A stretch of DNA of 45,890 nucleotides from an uncultured SAR86 cluster bacterium (GTDB lineage Bacteria; Pseudomonadota; Gammaproteobacteria; Magnimaribacterales; D2472), in NCBI GenBank assembly GCA_902556355.1, contig CACDVW010000007.1, positions 1 through 45,890 on the forward strand, read 5' to 3'. Position numbers and translations under genes: made by a program. Numbering within the stretch: position 1 is the first letter of the stretch; the number at the start of each line of letters is the position of its first letter. The notes below the pieces were generated by a model. The model saw only the letters and a list, made by a program, of their open reading frames with translations, did not search any database and was not told the origin of the DNA. Of this stretch, positions 26,346 through 36,221 are shown in pieces.

Positions 26346-27355
26346 TTTTTTTGTAAAACCATATTTACGCCAGAACACATTTTCTTTCTATCAATGACCT
26401 CTTGAAGGTCATCTATATGATCACCCAAATAATTTTGAATCATCGATGATTTTTCTTGTGAACTGCTATTTACTTTAATATGCAAATGTCTAAAAAGATC
26501 TACAAAGTCTGTTCCAAACCACCACTCTCCTGCACGTTTTAAATTAAATTTATCACATAGAAACTCTATAGATTCATTTGTATAAAGATGAGTATGTCCT
26601 GCATTAAGTTGTCTCGGAAATACATCATCATGCATGCTTTCTTGAATTGCTGCAAAGCTAAATAAAGGAACTTGTAAGTATAAATATTCTGCATTTGATT
26701 CACTAAATGCACTGAGTGCACCTATTGGATCCATTAGATGCTCTAAAACTCCTATTAAAGTTAAAACCTCTGTTTCAGTCTTCTTTATAAGTTCATTTAT
26801 TTTATCTAAATTCCTGTATTCAATTTTATTATTAATAAGCATTTTTGAGCCTAAATCAATTAGCATTTTATTTACATCGAACCCAACCCCATTTATATTT
26901 AGGTCTTCACATGCTTTGATAAAATGACCTCCACCACAGCCAATATCTGTCACGCTAAAATCTTTTACATTATTTTTGTTTAGAATTTCAAGCAAAAATT
27001 TAGCTTTTGGTATGTATATGTCATTTACTCTAGAGGAATAATTATTAAGGTAGTTTTTAGAATAATCATCGCCATCAGAATCAGCATACAAGAATTCAGC
27101 AAATTCTCTAGTATCTTCATGCCTTCCATTAAAATGATTACATTTTTTACAAAGAGAATATGGCACTTCATGAATAAATATATCTATTTCATCAAGAGGC
27201 TCATCACAAGTTTTACAATTATTTCTTGGAGGTTGTTTTTTATAAAAATCATTAACAGCTTTTACATGGTTGAGGTGTTTTTCATTTTCTTCAAAAAACG
27301 AGGTCTTATTTCGAATTACTGCGATAGAGGGTTTCGAGAATTTTGTGACTGTCAT
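26342..27355 (-). CDS. Class I SAM-dependent methyltransferase with N-terminal four-cysteine zinc motif
   Basis: The 337-residue protein has a Cys47-x2-Cys50 ... Cys69-x2-Cys72 pattern (CKTCDEPLD, SLCKKCNHF), probably a zinc ribbon. The SAM-binding motif is VTDIGCGGGHFIKACEDL near 133-150. The acidic loop FDVNKMLID, TLIGVLEHLMDPIGAL and the late motif HTHLYTNESIEFLCDKFNLKRAGEWWFGTD follow. This architecture occurs in polysaccharide gene clusters for sugar methylation. The exact substrate is unknown. It stands where a tRNA-Gly would be expected, alone on the minus strand between pgsA and tRNA-Cys, and fits best with the glycan region to its right. Confidence 0.75.
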   Translation of the reverse strand: MTVTKFSKPSIAVIRNKTSFFEENEKHLNHVKAVNDFYKKQPPRNNCKTCDEPLDEIDIFIHEVPYSLCKKCNHFNGRHEDTREFAEFLYADSDGDDYSKNYLNNYSSRVNDIYIPKAKFLLEILNKNNVKDFSVTDIGCGGGHFIKACEDLNINGVGFDVNKMLIDLGSKMLINNKIEYRNLDKINELIKKTETEVLTLIGVLEHLMDPIGALSAFSESNAEYLYLQVPLFSFAAIQESMHDDVFPRQLNAGHTHLYTNESIEFLCDKFNLKRAGEWWFGTDFVDLFRHLHIKVNSSSQEKSSMIQNYLGDHIDDLQEVIDRKKMCSGVNMVLQKN

Positions 27356-27427
27356 TATTTATTTTTATTTTTTAACTAATTATAAAAGAATATACAAACT
27401 AAAAGTATACCTAAACTTTCTATGTTT

Positions 27428-27441
27428 ATATGTATACATAT
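27428..27441. repeat. Perfect 14-base palindrome ATATGTATACATAT
   Basis: The palindrome is in the 120-base gap between the methyltransferase (minus) and tRNA-Cys (plus), about 35 bases before the tRNA. Low-complexity AT DNA produces such palindromes by chance, so a regulatory role is only a possibility. Nothing else convincing is seen in this gap, and in particular there is no tRNA-Gly. Confidence 0.3.
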
Positions 27442-27475
27442 TGATTTAAATATACAATAATTCAAACAATTTATT

Positions 27476-27549
27476 GGCTGGATGGCAGAGTGGTCATGCA
27501 GCGGCCTGCAAAGCCGTTTACGCCGGTTCGATTCCGGCTTCAGCCTCCA
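27476..27549 (+). tRNA. cysT: tRNA-Cys(GCA)
   Basis: The 74-base sequence folds as a full cloverleaf. The acceptor GGCTGGA pairs with TTCAGCC (one G-T pair). The anticodon stem CGGC/GCCG has loop CTGCAAA and anticodon GCA at 27508-27510. The T arm is GCCGG-TTCGATT-CCGGC. Discriminator U and an encoded CCA end it, both expected for tRNA-Cys. A coding sequence starts only 14 bases downstream with no terminator between. Confidence 0.97.
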
Positions 27550-27563
27550 TTGAGTAATGTTTT

Positions 27564-28280
27564 ATGTACAAAGATAAAAAAATTCTAGCAATAACTTTAG
27601 CCCGTGGAGGCTCTAAGTCTGTTCCTAAGAAAAATATTAGAGAGATTGCTGGGAAGCCTTTAATTGCATATACAATTGAGCAAGCGCTTCAATCAAAATT
27701 TATAGATGATTATATTGTTTCTACTGACTGTGAAGAAATTGCTTCAGTCTCAAATAAATTTGGAGCTAAAACTCCTTTTTTGAGACCTAAAGAATTTTCT
27801 ACTGACGAAGCTTCATCTCTTTCAGCTATTATTCATGCAATAGAATTTATTGAGAATGAAAAAAAAATAAAATATGATTTTTTCTTAGAACTAATGTGCA
27901 CAAATCCTTTAAAAAATAAACATGATATTGATAATGTTATTAAGAAAGCAGTTTCCAATAATGCTGAAAGCGTTATAGCAGTTCACAAGTTAGATGATCA
28001 TCATCCCGCAAGAATTAAGAAAATAGTTGATGACAAGATTGTAGATTTTTGTGTTGAAGAGCCAAACGAAGCAAGGCGCCAAGATTTAAGGCCGCTAGCT
28101 TATATAAGAAGTGGCTCAATATATTGCATGCGTAGAGACTTTATTATCAATAAAAATAAAAGATATGGTGGGGATGATAGCAGGCCTTATGTATTGCCTC
28201 CTGAAAGAGCAATTAATATTGATACCATGAATGATTTTTTTCTTGCTGAAACTATATTAGCAGACAGCCAAGATGCATAA
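27564..28280 (+). CDS. NeuA-like acylneuraminate/nonulosonate cytidylyltransferase
   Basis: It should activate a nonulosonic acid (or a similar 3-deoxy sugar acid) with CTP to give a CMP-sugar. The 238-residue protein has the nucleotide-binding LARGGSKSVPKKNI at about 13-26, GKPLIAYTIEQAL, YIVSTDCEEIA, FLRPKEFSTDEASSL, a metal-binding block near LMCTNPLKNKHDID, and IRSGSIYCMRRDFI. These match the NeuA/LegF/PseF family. The sugar cannot be told from sequence. It begins 14 bases after tRNA-Cys and its end overlaps the 2-hydroxyacid dehydrogenase by 8 bases. A second activating enzyme of a different family (SpsF type) serves the pse operon further right. Confidence 0.85.
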   Translation: MYKDKKILAITLARGGSKSVPKKNIREIAGKPLIAYTIEQALQSKFIDDYIVSTDCEEIASVSNKFGAKTPFLRPKEFSTDEASSLSAIIHAIEFIENEKKIKYDFFLELMCTNPLKNKHDIDNVIKKAVSNNAESVIAVHKLDDHHPARIKKIVDDKIVDFCVEEPNEARRQDLRPLAYIRSGSIYCMRRDFIINKNKRYGGDDSRPYVLPPERAINIDTMNDFFLAETILADSQDA

Positions 28281-29229
28281 ATATAAGATTTTATGTATTA
28301 CTCCGATTAAACATATTCCTAATATAGAGGATGCTTTAAGAAAATTAGGTGATTTAACAATTATAGATGACCCTTTGCCTGAAGATCTTAAGCTCATTGA
28401 TAATGATTTTGATATAATTTTTACAAACCCTAACAAGTCTAAGATATATATCGGACCAGAGCTTTTTGAATCATGGAAGTCTCTTAAGTTTGTCTGTACT
28501 GCTTCAACAGGAACAGTTCACATCGACAAAGACTTTATTGAAAAAAGGGGTATTCAGCTAATATCACTCACAAAAGAATACGAGGTGCTTAAAACAATTT
28601 CTTCTACAGCAGAGCTTGCCTTTACGTTAATGATGTCCTCCTTAAGAAATTTAATACCAGCATATCATTCAGTCAAAAAAGAAGAATGGAACTATGAACC
28701 ATTTATAGGTAGACAACTCAATAAATTAAAAATTTGTGTTTTCGGCTATGGAAGACTTGGAACAATGTTTGCTAAATTTTGTCATGCATTTGGGGCTGAT
28801 GTATATGTTTATGATCCATATAAAGAAATACCAAGCGATTATAATGAATTGGTTGATTTATCAAATGATTTAAAGAAGATAGATGTTATATCAATTCATA
28901 TGCATGTTGATCACTCAACAGAAAACTTTTTTGACAAAAACATATTTGATAATTTAAAGCATGATGTATTAATTATTAATACTGCTCGCGGTGAACTAAT
29001 TAACGAAGATCATTTAATTGATTTTTTAGAAAGAAATAGTAAATCTACAATTGCATCGGATGTCTTATCTGGTGAAATATTTGGGTTTAAAAATAGCAAA
29101 CTATACGAATATTCTAAATCATCTTCTCAAGTTTTATTAAGTCCACATATTGGTGGCATGACAATAGATGCTCAAGAAATTGCATATTCTCATGCTGTTA
29201 AACTTTTAAGTATTTATTTAGATAAATAA
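28273..29229 (+). CDS. D-isomer-specific 2-hydroxyacid dehydrogenase
   Basis: The 318-residue NAD-dependent dehydrogenase has the dinucleotide motif VFGYGRLGTMFAKF near 156-168 and DVYVYDPY at the acidic cofactor site. The catalytic Arg239 is in NTARGELI, Glu268 in SDVLSGEIF, and His292 in SPHIGGMT. N-terminal STGTVHIDKDFIEKRGIQL is also typical. It probably oxidises or reduces a 2-hydroxy/2-keto acid, perhaps a precursor used by the neighbouring sugar-acid genes, but the substrate is unknown. It overlaps the NeuA-like gene and meets the minus-strand glycosyltransferase end to end. Confidence 0.85.
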   Translation: MHKYKILCITPIKHIPNIEDALRKLGDLTIIDDPLPEDLKLIDNDFDIIFTNPNKSKIYIGPELFESWKSLKFVCTASTGTVHIDKDFIEKRGIQLISLTKEYEVLKTISSTAELAFTLMMSSLRNLIPAYHSVKKEEWNYEPFIGRQLNKLKICVFGYGRLGTMFAKFCHAFGADVYVYDPYKEIPSDYNELVDLSNDLKKIDVISIHMHVDHSTENFFDKNIFDNLKHDVLIINTARGELINEDHLIDFLERNSKSTIASDVLSGEIFGFKNSKLYEYSKSSSQVLLSPHIGGMTIDAQEIAYSHAVKLLSIYLDK

Positions 29230-30486
29230 TCACCTAATAAGGTAATTTAAACTCTTAAAAGTATGAGCAAAACCATCATCGGTATTAGAGTTTTTGGTTC
29301 TTATGGTTGAGGCCCTAAGAATTGACCCCTGCCCAAATGCAATTCTTAAGAATTGAGTCTTAGAATCAAACATATCTTTTAATGGTGAAATGCTGTTAGA
29401 TCTTTTTGCCCAAACCTCACCCTTATCAATGTATGCAAAAGATGAGAAGTGCACATTATCCATGAAAATTTTATATTTATTTTTTGAGTAAGAATTTTTA
29501 ATGAAATTTTTGTAAGTTAAGTCAACAAATGATATTGCTTCAATTTTGTAACCTTTCTTCTTATTTAACAGATTTAAAATGTCTAATGTGAATTTATCAA
29601 AAGATACTTTTCTTGAAACTGTTCTATTTAAAAAAGTTATGTTTTCTATTTTAGGATCTTCAAATCCATAAAATAACATATCAGCATTTTGTATTTTTGT
29701 ATTTGCCTTCAAATATCTTTGGATATTTTCTTTAACATTTTTAGAATCTCCATAAAAGACAATAGGACAAATTCTATTTTCAACCTTTAACCAAGAAGGA
29801 GTTTCATCAGATTCTTCATTAATTTTTTGTATTAATTGATTGACTGCAGTCGCCCTAAAAGACTCATAATTATTATGTTGATGAAGTCCATGAAAATGAA
29901 ATACTGAAGCAGAAGAGTCATATTTGATTTCAAAACCCATACTCAAAACTTTTTTTGCCCAATCTCTATCTTCAATATTTGTTATTGACTCATCAAAATT
30001 TACTTTATTCCATATTGCTTTTTTTATTATTGAGTTTGCATTATGAAAAAAAGGATCTTTCTTTTGTATTCTATTTTCATTACCAAAAGTCATAAGAAGA
30101 TCTCTAGCATCGTCAGAGCTTGTGCTCCTTAATGGTAACTGCCTACCATAAACCCCAGCAATTTTTTTTGGTTTTATTGATTTAACCATTCTAGATAGCC
30201 AATTCCTATCTTTTGGTATGCAATGTGCAGACAATATAACTATGTATTTTCCTTGGCTAAGTTTAATACCTTGATTGATAGCTTTTCCTGGAAGAAACTC
30301 TTTAATCTTTTTAATTTTGTCTACTTTGAATTCTTTTGCTATTTTTAAAGAAGCATCATCACTTTGATTATCTACATAAATTATTTCAAAATCTTTAAAA
30401 GTTTGCTCATGAATGCTTTTAAGGCAAAGTCCGAGCCAATCTTCTTCGTTTTTACCTCTAATTATTATTGAAACTTTTTTTGGCAT
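29230..30486 (-). CDS. GT2 glycosyltransferase with an unusual C-terminal half
   Basis: The 418-residue protein has two parts. Residues 1-225 are a GT-A glycosyltransferase: VSIIIRGKNEEDWLGLCLKS, DFEIIYVDNQSDD, LPGKAINQGI, the DXD-position variant SAHCIP at 86-91, and an acceptor-base region IEDRDWAKK. Residues about 230-418 are not a standard GT2 extension. Their order (GDSKNVKENIQRYL, ADMLFYGFEDPKI, FLNRTVSRKVSFDKF, FGQGSILRAS) resembles a worn-down NeuA-like cytidylyltransferase. Donor and acceptor are unknown. It is transcribed against its neighbours and shares an 89-base divergent region with the dehydrogenase at 30576. Confidence 0.8.
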   Translation of the reverse strand: MPKKVSIIIRGKNEEDWLGLCLKSIHEQTFKDFEIIYVDNQSDDASLKIAKEFKVDKIKKIKEFLPGKAINQGIKLSQGKYIVILSAHCIPKDRNWLSRMVKSIKPKKIAGVYGRQLPLRSTSSDDARDLLMTFGNENRIQKKDPFFHNANSIIKKAIWNKVNFDESITNIEDRDWAKKVLSMGFEIKYDSSASVFHFHGLHQHNNYESFRATAVNQLIQKINEESDETPSWLKVENRICPIVFYGDSKNVKENIQRYLKANTKIQNADMLFYGFEDPKIENITFLNRTVSRKVSFDKFTLDILNLLNKKKGYKIEAISFVDLTYKNFIKNSYSKNKYKIFMDNVHFSSFAYIDKGEVWAKRSNSISPLKDMFDSKTQFLRIAFGQGSILRASTIRTKNSNTDDGFAHTFKSLNYLIR

Positions 30487-30575
30487 TGTTAGTTTAAGGT
30501 GTAATTGTTATGTAAATTATACAATTTTTAGATGTAACTTTGATAGAATAGAGCATCTTACTTTTTGGAAAAGCA

Positions 30576-31424
30576 ATGAAGATAGGTATTGTTGGTTATG
30601 GTTTTGTAGGAAAAGCTGTAGATTTCGGGTTTAATAAGAATGTTGAGAAGATTATTGTAGATCCAATATTAAACACATCTATTGGTGATCTAAGACCTCA
30701 TAACCCTGAATTTATTTTTATATGCGTTCCTACACCAATGAGCTCAGATGGCAATCAGGATTCTTCTATTATAGAAAATGTTCTTGATGAAATTAGCAAA
30801 GATTTTGATGAATCAGTTGTTATTGTAAAAAGTACTGTTTTGCCCAGCATAATTGGGAGATTATCAAAATCTCATAACCATTTTGTTTACAACCCAGAAT
30901 TTCTAAGGGAAAAAACAGCAAATGAGGATTTTATTAACTCTCATTCATTAATTCTGGGTGGCGAAACAGATGATCTTAAGAGAGTTGCTAAACTTTATAA
31001 TGATCACTCTAATTGCAAGATTAACGAAGTTCATGAAACAGATGTTGTTTCTGCTTCTTTAGTTAAGTATTCAATAAACACTTTTTTAGCTTCGAAAGTT
31101 ATTTTTTTTAATCAACTTTTTGATATTTATCAGGCTCTTGTTTCAGATACCAAATGGACTGAATTTATAGATATGATTAAATCAGATGCGAGGATTGGTA
31201 ATTCACATATGGATGTTCCTGGCCATGATGGTAGGTTGGGTTTTGGCGGGGCATGCTTTCCAAAAGATACCGCAGCATTATTGTCCCTATCAAAAGATAT
31301 TGATAAAGAGTTTTCATTACTAAAAGAGGTAATTAGTGTTAATAATAATATTAGAATGCAATACAATGATCTTGAAAAAAGAGAAAAAGAACAAGGCGTA
31401 AATTATAAAATTGATTTAGAATAG
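30576..31424 (+). CDS. Short nucleotide-sugar (UDP-glucose/UDP-ManNAc type) 6-dehydrogenase lacking the C-terminal domain
   Basis: This NAD-dependent enzyme oxidises a nucleotide-sugar C6 alcohol to the uronic acid. The 282-residue protein has KIGIVGYGFVGKAV at the N-terminus, FICVPTPMSSDGNQD, IVKSTVLPS, VYNPEFLREKTA, Lys164 in LVKYSINTFLASKV, and the catalytic Cys227 in GFGGACFPKD. The UDP-binding C-terminal domain of the usual 390-450 residue enzymes is absent, and the protein ends soon after the helix following the cysteine. No frameshifted remainder is seen before tRNA-Leu, which starts 12 bases later. Short forms of this sort may act on a different sugar. Confidence 0.8.
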   Translation: MKIGIVGYGFVGKAVDFGFNKNVEKIIVDPILNTSIGDLRPHNPEFIFICVPTPMSSDGNQDSSIIENVLDEISKDFDESVVIVKSTVLPSIIGRLSKSHNHFVYNPEFLREKTANEDFINSHSLILGGETDDLKRVAKLYNDHSNCKINEVHETDVVSASLVKYSINTFLASKVIFFNQLFDIYQALVSDTKWTEFIDMIKSDARIGNSHMDVPGHDGRLGFGGACFPKDTAALLSLSKDIDKEFSLLKEVISVNNNIRMQYNDLEKREKEQGVNYKIDLE

Positions 31425-31436
31425 CAACTTACTAAT

Positions 31437-31523
31437 GCCCGGGTGGTGGAATTGGTAGACACAAGGGACTTAAAATCCCTCGAAGGCAACTTCGTGCCGG
31501 TTCAAGTCCGGCTCCGGGTACCA
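31437..31523 (+). tRNA. leuZ: tRNA-Leu(UAA)
   Basis: This is an 87-base class II tRNA. The acceptor GCCCGGG pairs with TCCGGGT, with G-U at both ends. The anticodon stem AGGGA/TCCCT has loop CTTAAAA and anticodon TAA at 31471-31473. The long variable arm is CGAAGGCAACTTCG, the T arm contains GGTTCAAGTCC, the discriminator is A and CCA is encoded. It is the counterpart of E. coli leuZ, which follows cysT. The next coding sequence begins 10 bases downstream. Confidence 0.96.
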
Positions 31524-31533
31524 TTAAAAAATT

Positions 31534-32367
31534 ATGAATAAAATTAATAAGATAGAAATTATTGCTGAAATAGGGTGGAATCATATGGGCGATAACTCTT
31601 TAGCAGAAAAAATGATTAAAAGTGCTAAAGAGAATGGTGCCAATACTGTTAAATTTCAGTATTGGGATCCTGCACATCTTAAAGGTGGAGCATGGGATTC
31701 AGATGGAAGAAGAGAGATATATAATAAGGCAGCACTAACGATAGAAAAAGTTGCTGCATTGCAAAAGATGTCTAATGATATTGGTTGTGATTTTTTAATA
31801 AGTGTCTTTGGTACTATTGGCGCTAAATCAATATCAGATATTGGAATTAAAAATATTAAAATCCCTTCTCATGAAACCACCAATAAGAAACTGATAGAAT
31901 TTTGTTCAACTCATTTTGATTACATTTATTTTTCAGCTGGAGCCTCCTCAGAAAATGATGTTATAGAGGCGGTAAAAATTTTAAAAAATGGAAATGCTGA
32001 TTTCAATTTAATGCACTGCGTATCCTCTTATCCATGCGCTGATGAAAATGCAAATTTAAATAGAATTAATTGGCTCAGTGAAATGCATTCAGCTGTTGGC
32101 TACAGTGATCATACACAGAGCACAATAGTTCCAGCTTTTGCTGTACTTAATGGAGCTACAGTTATTGAGAAACATTTTACTATCGATAAAGATTTGCCAG
32201 GAAGAGATAACAAGTTTGCATTAGATTCAAATGAGTTCAACGAGATGTGCAAAAATATACATATCGCATCTGACTCAATTTTAGATAGAGGAAATGGATA
32301 TCAATCTATAGAAGAGGATACAGTCATGAATTATCGCGGAAGATGGGAACCTCAGGATTATAGTTAG
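31534..32367 (+). CDS. NeuB-family sugar-acid synthase without SAF domain
   Basis: It is expected to condense PEP with an amino-sugar or similar aldehyde, as NeuB/PseI/LegI do. The 277-residue protein contains only the TIM barrel: EIIAEIGWNHMGDNSLAEKM, GANTVKFQYW, KIPSHETTN (metal/PEP region), YFSAGASSENDVIEAV, LMHCVSSYPC, VGYSDHTQSTIVP and ATVIEKHFTIDKDLPGRDN. The SAF (antifreeze-like) domain that caps the partner active site in NeuB is missing; compare the pseI gene in this window, which has it. The usual GPDH is GRDN here. It starts 10 bases after tRNA-Leu and is followed by the nucleotidyltransferase-cupin fusion. Confidence 0.8.
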   Translation: MNKINKIEIIAEIGWNHMGDNSLAEKMIKSAKENGANTVKFQYWDPAHLKGGAWDSDGRREIYNKAALTIEKVAALQKMSNDIGCDFLISVFGTIGAKSISDIGIKNIKIPSHETTNKKLIEFCSTHFDYIYFSAGASSENDVIEAVKILKNGNADFNLMHCVSSYPCADENANLNRINWLSEMHSAVGYSDHTQSTIVPAFAVLNGATVIEKHFTIDKDLPGRDNKFALDSNEFNEMCKNIHIASDSILDRGNGYQSIEEDTVMNYRGRWEPQDYS

Positions 32368-32372
32368 TAGAA

Positions 32373-33164
32373 GTGAGCTCTAAAGATATTCATGTAATTG
32401 TAAGTGGTGGATTCGACCCAATTCATCTAGGCCATCTAAACTTAATTAATGATGCATCTAAGTTAGGCAAAGTAATAGTTATAGTTAATTCTGATGAATT
32501 TTTATTGAACAAAAAAGGTTTTTATTTAATGCCAAGTAATGAAAGAGTTGAAATTATTAAAAATCTTAAAAATGTTGATAGTGTTTTTCTCTCAATTGAT
32601 AAAGATGAGTCAGTCTCTGAATCTATTAAAGCTTTGGCTTCAGACGAATCTCTTAACATTAAGTTTTTTGCTAATGGCGGGGATAGAAAAAATGAGTCAG
32701 ATTTGCCAGAGGCAGATATATGCAAAGAAAATGACATAGAGTTAGTTTTTGGTATTGGCGGCGGTAAAACTCAATCAAGCTCTAATCTTTTTAAAGAGGC
32801 AATCGATGTCTTTAATTTTTATAAAAATTATACAAAAAAACCATGGGGCTCATATTTGAACTTATTAAAGGAGCCTAATTTCCTAGTTAAAAAAATTCTT
32901 ATCGACGCTGATGAAGAGATTTCATATCAATCTCACGATTATAGAGATGAGCATTGGATACTTATTGAAGGGAGCTTAGAAGTTATCAATGGAAGTTCAA
33001 TAAGAGTATTAAAATCAAATGATTATGATTTTATTAAAAGAGGCGCAAAACATAGAATAAAAAATATTGGATCTTGCACTGCATTGATGATAGAAGTTCA
33101 GTTTGGGGAAAAAATAGATGAAAATGATATTAAAAGATATGATGATAAATATGGAAGAGCTTAG
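32373..33164 (+). CDS. Cytidylyltransferase-like nucleotidyltransferase fused to a ManC-type cupin
   Basis: The 263-residue protein has two domains. Residues 1-145 are a small nucleotidyltransferase of the TagD/GCT type: SGGFDPIHLGHLNLINDA with the HxGH motif (His18, His21), then MPSNERVEIIKNLKNVD and a late TQSSSNLFKE. Residues about 155-263 match the type-II mannose-6-phosphate isomerase cupin found at the end of ManC: KKPWGSYLNLL, SHDYRDEHWILIEGSLEVING, FIKRGAKHRIKNIGS, and NDIKRYDDKYGR. Together they suggest activation and isomerisation of a sugar or polyol phosphate, though the cupin could be only structural. The start is GTG, 6 bases after the NeuB-like gene. Confidence 0.78.
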   Translation: MSSKDIHVIVSGGFDPIHLGHLNLINDASKLGKVIVIVNSDEFLLNKKGFYLMPSNERVEIIKNLKNVDSVFLSIDKDESVSESIKALASDESLNIKFFANGGDRKNESDLPEADICKENDIELVFGIGGGKTQSSSNLFKEAIDVFNFYKNYTKKPWGSYLNLLKEPNFLVKKILIDADEEISYQSHDYRDEHWILIEGSLEVINGSSIRVLKSNDYDFIKRGAKHRIKNIGSCTALMIEVQFGEKIDENDIKRYDDKYGRA

Positions 33165-33171
33165 AGCTAAA

Positions 33172-33178
33172 AGAGGAG
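33172..33178 (+). promoter_or_regulatory. Shine-Dalgarno site of pseB
   Basis: AGAGGAG lies 8 bases before the pseB ATG at 33187. It is one of the clearest ribosome-binding sites in this SD-poor window and confirms the start. Confidence 0.6.
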
Positions 33179-33183
33179 CTTAA

Positions 33184-35341
<2,158 letters not shown>

Positions 35342-35345
<4 letters not shown>

Positions 35346-36220
35346 TTTCAAAAATTTCAATTGGAACGGCTCAGTTTGGCTTAGATTATGGAATATCAAA
35401 CCAAAGAGGAAAAGTTCCATTTTCTGATGCTGAAAATATCATTGAGCTTGCATACTCAAGGGGGATTGATAAATTAGACACTGCTTCTGCTTATGGTAAA
35501 AGTGAAAAAGTATTGGGTGAAATAGGTGTTAAAAATTTCAAAATTACTTCGAAGATTCCAACCATTCCATCTGATGCAACAAATATAAATGATTTTCTTT
35601 TTAGAACAACTGAAAGTTCTCTTGTTGATCTTAAAATTGATAAATTTAACTGCATTTTGGTTCATGACTCCTATCAATTTTTCCAAAAAAAATATCATGA
35701 TGAATATATAAAAGCTCTTGTTGATTTAAAAAGATCAAACTTAACAACAAAAATAGGCTTATCAGTTTATGATCCACTTGATGATCGTATTATGGAGGTT
35801 ATTAATCATATCGATGTAATACAGTCTTCATTTAATATTTTTGATCAAAGATTAAATCAAAAAGATTTAATAAGTATTCTAAATGCTAATAATATTGAAG
35901 TTCATGCAAGATCAATATTTTTGCAAGGATTATTATTAATTAATCGTAGAATGATCCCAAAAAAATTTCAAAAATGGAAAAATAGATTTAATGATTATCA
36001 CTCATGGCTAGATAAAAATAACTATAGCGCACTTAGTGCGTGTTTAAATTTTGTCGTAAATAATAAAAATATTAATGAAGTTATTATAGGAATTGATACC
36101 CCTCAACAATTTATCGAAATTATAGAAAGTCTGAGCAGCGAAATTTTTAACATTCCAAAGAATCTTGAATGCGATGACCATATGCTAATTAACCCCTCAT
36201 ATTGGGATAAAATAATATAA
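35342..36220 (+). CDS. Aldo/keto reductase family protein
   Basis: The 292-residue TIM-barrel oxidoreductase opens ISIGTAQFGLDYGISNQRG and has IDKLDTASAYGKSEKVLGE, where the Asp and Tyr of the catalytic tetrad sit. FNCILVHDSYQF supplies the His region, and IDVIQSSFNIFDQR and EVIIGIDTPQQ complete the fold. Proteins of this sort are found in pseudaminic/legionaminic clusters of marine and soil bacteria, but their step in the pathway is not settled. It probably reduces a keto-sugar or aldehyde intermediate. It overlaps pseC by 4 bases and lies 1 base from the next gene. Confidence 0.82.
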
Positions 36221-36221
36221 A

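Noticed and set aside
27356-27475. A tRNA-Gly gene expected between pgsA and tRNA-Cys
   Set aside because: The gap is AT-rich with no T-arm GTTCRA-type motif or GC stems; no cloverleaf can be drawn.
30413-30634. 73-residue plus-strand ORF across the divergent region before the short dehydrogenase
   Set aside because: It overlaps the conserved starts of both flanking genes in other frames and has no recognisable features.
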